Assembly (NCBI GenBank): GCA_017353815.1
Contig: JAFMSB010000057.1
Coordinates: 1 to 8,212, forward strand
Reading direction: 5' to 3'
Source of the DNA: Methylocapsa sp.
GTDB lineage: Bacteria > Pseudomonadota > Alphaproteobacteria > Rhizobiales > Beijerinckiaceae
DNA: 8,212 bases
Position numbers and translations under genes: made by a program. The stretch's first letter is position 1. Each line of letters starts with the position of its first letter. The notes below the pieces were generated by a model. It had not been told where the DNA came from. It did no database searches and was given only the letters and a program-made list of their open reading frames with translations. Positions 6,397-8,212 of this stretch are shown here, piece after piece.

Positions 6397-7057
6397 ATTT
6401 GAGCAGGACGTAAATATCCGCTTCTAGATTTGCGTCATCGGGCGCCGTCGTGTCGGTCAAATACTCCTCGATGTAGCGGTTTTGCGCGTCGAGGCCCTTC
6501 TCATCCAAAAAAGCTGTGATGAGGTCATAGGTCGAATCGATCTCGTCCCAGGAACCCCGGTGGAGGAATTTTATCGCCTTGCCCGAAGGGGACTCGCCGA
6601 TCTTGACGCCATCCGGAAGCTCGTCCGCCGGCGGTTTTGCGGCGATTGGCACCATGGCATCGAACTCGAAACCCGTCTCGCCGGTGTCGAGAAACAAAGC
6701 GAAGGGGGGACCGGCGGGGGTGAGGCCTGCTTTCTTGATCGCGGCTTGAACTTTGGCAAGTTCGCCGCGCACCGTCTTAAAACCGTCTTCCCATTTGCCG
6801 CTTGCATGCAGATAAGCCACGGGGCGCGCCGCAAGCTCGAGTGTGACTACCGTGGCATCGCTTGGGATGCGGGGTGGCGGCTCGGATTGGCCTGCTGGCG
6901 GGGCGGCCGGAGGAGGTCCAGCCCCGCTCTCTCCGCCAGGAGGTGCCGCTCCGGGGACCTGAGCGAAAGCGCAGCGGGGCGAGCCAAACACGGCCGCGAG
7001 AAGCAGGCTGAAGGTGAGGCTGACGCCCAGCAAAAACCTCGTGCTTGCGTTCTTCAT
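6395..7057 (-). CDS. Secreted protein with GyrI-like/effector-binding domain
   Basis: The ATG at 7057 gives 220 residues. Residues 1-32 form a signal peptide (basic MKNASTR, hydrophobic core, and an AFA cleavage motif at 30-32), so export to the periplasm is expected. A Pro/Gly/Ala-rich linker (about 33-66) leads to a domain resembling the AraC effector-binding or GyrI-like fold (about 70-220): VAYLHASGKWEDGF, GPPFALFLDTG, FEFDAMVPI, KAIKFLHRGSWDEI, YIEEYLTD and a final EADIYVLLK. Members of that superfamily bind small molecules or act as stand-alone sensors; no ligand or partner can be named here. The frame continues upstream to a TTG at 7207, but the 50 extra residues would bury the signal peptide. 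GGAACG before the ATG is a moderate ribosome-binding site. The gene is divergent from dapF and probably monocistronic. Confidence 0.82.
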   Translation of the reverse strand: MKNASTRFLLGVSLTFSLLLAAVFGSPRCAFAQVPGAAPPGGESGAGPPPAAPPAGQSEPPPRIPSDATVVTLELAARPVAYLHASGKWEDGFKTVRGELAKVQAAIKKAGLTPAGPPFALFLDTGETGFEFDAMVPIAAKPPADELPDGVKIGESPSGKAIKFLHRGSWDEIDSTYDLITAFLDEKGLDAQNRYIEEYLTDTTAPDDANLEADIYVLLK

Positions 7058-7074
7058 GAGCGTTCCAAAATTGG

Positions 7075-7094
7075 GCTTGCCGAGGGGGGCAAGC
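7075..7094 (-). promoter_or_regulatory. Leader hairpin of the secreted protein gene
   Basis: GCTTGCC (7075-7081) and GGCAAGC (7088-7094) make a perfect 7 bp stem with a 6-base loop. On the minus strand the stem is followed by CCAATTTTGG and then the start codon 17 bases after the stem. It could be a leader hairpin, a weak attenuator or a protein-binding inverted repeat; the sequence does not decide between these. Confidence 0.4.
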
Positions 7095-7264
7095 GAAAGT
7101 CTACACCATCCCGCCCGAAAAAGAGCAAGCCCATAAGTTACTCGCGCATCGCGCCGATAATGTGGTACCTCGAACATCAGCGCCGTTACGCCAAAGTCAA
7201 ATGCCAAAGACAGATGTCTGTTGGCGGCGGGCCATGTCCTAGCTCAGCCGCAGCCCGCACAATC

Positions 7265-7269
7265 AAGGA
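7265..7269 (+). promoter_or_regulatory. Ribosome-binding site of dapF
   Basis: AAGGA lies 6 bases before the ATG at 7276 and fixes the start. Confidence 0.7.
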
Positions 7270-7275
7270 ACACGC

Positions 7276-8151
7276 ATGAACCTGCTCGCGAATAGGCCGG
7301 CGGCCAAGCTCAACGGGCTCGGCAATGCGATCGTGGTTATCGATCTGCGCGGAACAGATGTCTCTGTCAGTGCAGCGCATGCACGTGCCATCGCAGGCAG
7401 CAAAGAGCTTTCTTTCGATCAGCTCATGGTGCTGCATGAGCCGCGCACTCCGGGGGCCGATGCCTTTGTCGCGATCTATAACCGCGATGGGTCGCAAGCC
7501 GGAACCTGCGGCAATGGCGCCCGCTGTGCCGCCTTTATCCTTGCCCGGGGCGAGAAGCGCGAAAAAATCATCCTCGAAACTTGGGCCGCGCGCCTCGAAT
7601 GCCTGCGCAAATCCGAGGCGGTCTTCACGATCGACATGGGCCGCCCGCGCTTTAGATGGAACGAAATCCCGCTGCGCCAGCCGTTTTACGACACGCGCAG
7701 GATCGAACTGCAGATCGGCCCCATCGATGCCCCCATCTTACATACGCCCTCGGCCGTGAACATGGGCAACCCGCATGCTATATTTTGGGTTGGCGACATC
7801 GGCGCCTATGATTTGAGCAAGATCGGCCCGATGCTCGAAAACCATCCCGTTTTTCCCGAGCGCGCAAACATCTCGCTTGCTCGCATCCTGTCGCGCGAGC
7901 ACATCGCGCTCAGGGTCTGGGAGCGGGGCGCGGGACTGACGGCTGCTTGCGGCTCGGCCGCTTGCGCCGTTGTTGTGGCCGCAGCCCGCCTTGATCTTAC
8001 TTCGCGCAAGGCAATTGTGAGCCTTCCCGGCGGCGATCTCGATATCGAATGGGGCGAGAGCAACGATCATGTCTTAATGACCGGCCCGGTCGAATTCGAA
8101 TTCGAGACGCGGCTCGATCCGGCACTTTTTGAGGACATCGCCGCAGCATGA
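7276..8151 (+). CDS. dapF: Diaminopimelate epimerase
   Basis: The 291-residue product converts LL-diaminopimelate to the meso form, the last step before DapDC in lysine synthesis and the source of the peptidoglycan cross-linking residue; it is a cytosolic, cofactor-free epimerase. The two catalytic cysteines are in place: Cys78 in GTCGNGARC and Cys225 in AACGSAAC. Other family blocks are KLNGLGN (11-17), YNRDGS (68-73), [11 protein letters not shown] (161-171), ERANISLA (195-202) and WERGAGLT (215-222). Length is slightly above the usual 270-280 residues. The N-terminal block reads NGLGN rather than the HGLGN of E. coli. An AAGGA motif precedes the ATG. Its stop overlaps the start of mtaB (ATGA), which suggests translational coupling. 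Confidence 0.97.
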   Translation: MNLLANRPAAKLNGLGNAIVVIDLRGTDVSVSAAHARAIAGSKELSFDQLMVLHEPRTPGADAFVAIYNRDGSQAGTCGNGARCAAFILARGEKREKIILETWAARLECLRKSEAVFTIDMGRPRFRWNEIPLRQPFYDTRRIELQIGPIDAPILHTPSAVNMGNPHAIFWVGDIGAYDLSKIGPMLENHPVFPERANISLARILSREHIALRVWERGAGLTAACGSAACAVVVAAARLDLTSRKAIVSLPGGDLDIEWGESNDHVLMTGPVEFEFETRLDPALFEDIAAA

Positions 8152-8212
8152 GATCCGCCGCGGCTGCGCAAGACGTCGAAGTCGTGACCTTCGGCTGCCG
8201 GCTCAATCTCGT
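8148..8212 (+). CDS. mtaB: tRNA (N6-threonylcarbamoyladenosine-37) methylthiotransferase MtaB (first 21 codons)
   Basis: An ATG at 8148 overlaps the dapF stop as ATGA and opens a frame running off the right edge. After a short Ala-rich start, [11 protein letters not shown] is the beginning of the UPF0004 domain of MiaB/MtaB methylthiotransferases; Cys17 would be the first of three cysteines holding the auxiliary iron-sulfur cluster. The family uses radical SAM chemistry to add a methylthio group to t6A37 of ANN-decoding tRNAs. FGCRLN is the MtaB form, whereas MiaB usually has a GCQMN-type motif, and dapF-mtaB order is common in Hyphomicrobiales. Only the first 21 codons are visible, so completeness cannot be judged. 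Confidence 0.85.
   Translation, partial: MRSAAAAQDVEVVTFGCRLNL

Larger units (their letters stand above)
7058..7275. other. Divergent intergenic region between the secreted protein gene and dapF
   Basis: This 218 bp region should carry the promoters of both genes. Apart from the hairpin at 7075-7094 and the dapF ribosome-binding site, no promoter, operator or RNA gene can be supported. Confidence 0.4.

Noticed and set aside
7058..7207. A 50-codon extension of the secreted protein from a TTG.
   Set aside because: It would place the signal peptide in the middle of the protein and crosses a likely leader hairpin.
6482..7279. A 265-codon plus-strand frame opposite the secreted protein gene.
   Set aside because: It has no recognisable domain, while the minus strand has a signal peptide plus a coherent domain.

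Overview
The window looks like chromosome from a GC-rich alphaproteobacterium of the Hyphomicrobiales, probably a methylotroph or methanotroph of the Beijerinckiaceae/Methylocystaceae type. Three things point there. The dapF-mtaB pair overlaps by ATGA. A Kup-type potassium permease and a soluble GAF/HisKA_2 kinase of a kind common in this order are present. The left edge carries a DUF6513 dihydropteroate-synthase-like gene, a family that travels with the tetrahydromethanopterin C1 pathway. The taxon is an inference; no rRNA or other marker is present.

Layout. Positions 1-1212 (minus) hold the DUF6513/DHPS-like gene, open at the left edge. After a 199 bp divergent gap comes kup (1412-3337, plus). 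A 120 bp convergent gap follows, then an orphan cytosolic sensor kinase (3458-4684, minus). A 215 bp gap with nothing recognisable leads into a 1.46 kb patch of gene wreckage (4900-6361, plus). This patch holds the N-terminal arm of a tyrosine integrase, an IS481-family transposase that has lost two of three catalytic acidic residues and is frameshifted, and an internal piece of a short-chain dehydrogenase. A secreted GyrI-like-domain protein (6395-7057, minus) follows, ending in a hairpin. It is divergent from dapF (7276-8151, plus), which overlaps the start of mtaB (8148 to the right edge).

The intact genes are mostly housekeeping or one-carbon accessory functions: K+ uptake, lysine/peptidoglycan precursor synthesis, tRNA modification and pterin-linked biosynthesis. 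Only dapF-mtaB looks like an operon. The central patch is a site of repeated insertion and deletion. I found no CRISPR array, tRNA, rRNA, defence system or convincing new multi-gene system. The most informative observations are the gene running off the left edge, the decay pattern of the transposase, the dehydrogenase fragment fused behind it, and two hairpins just upstream of start codons.
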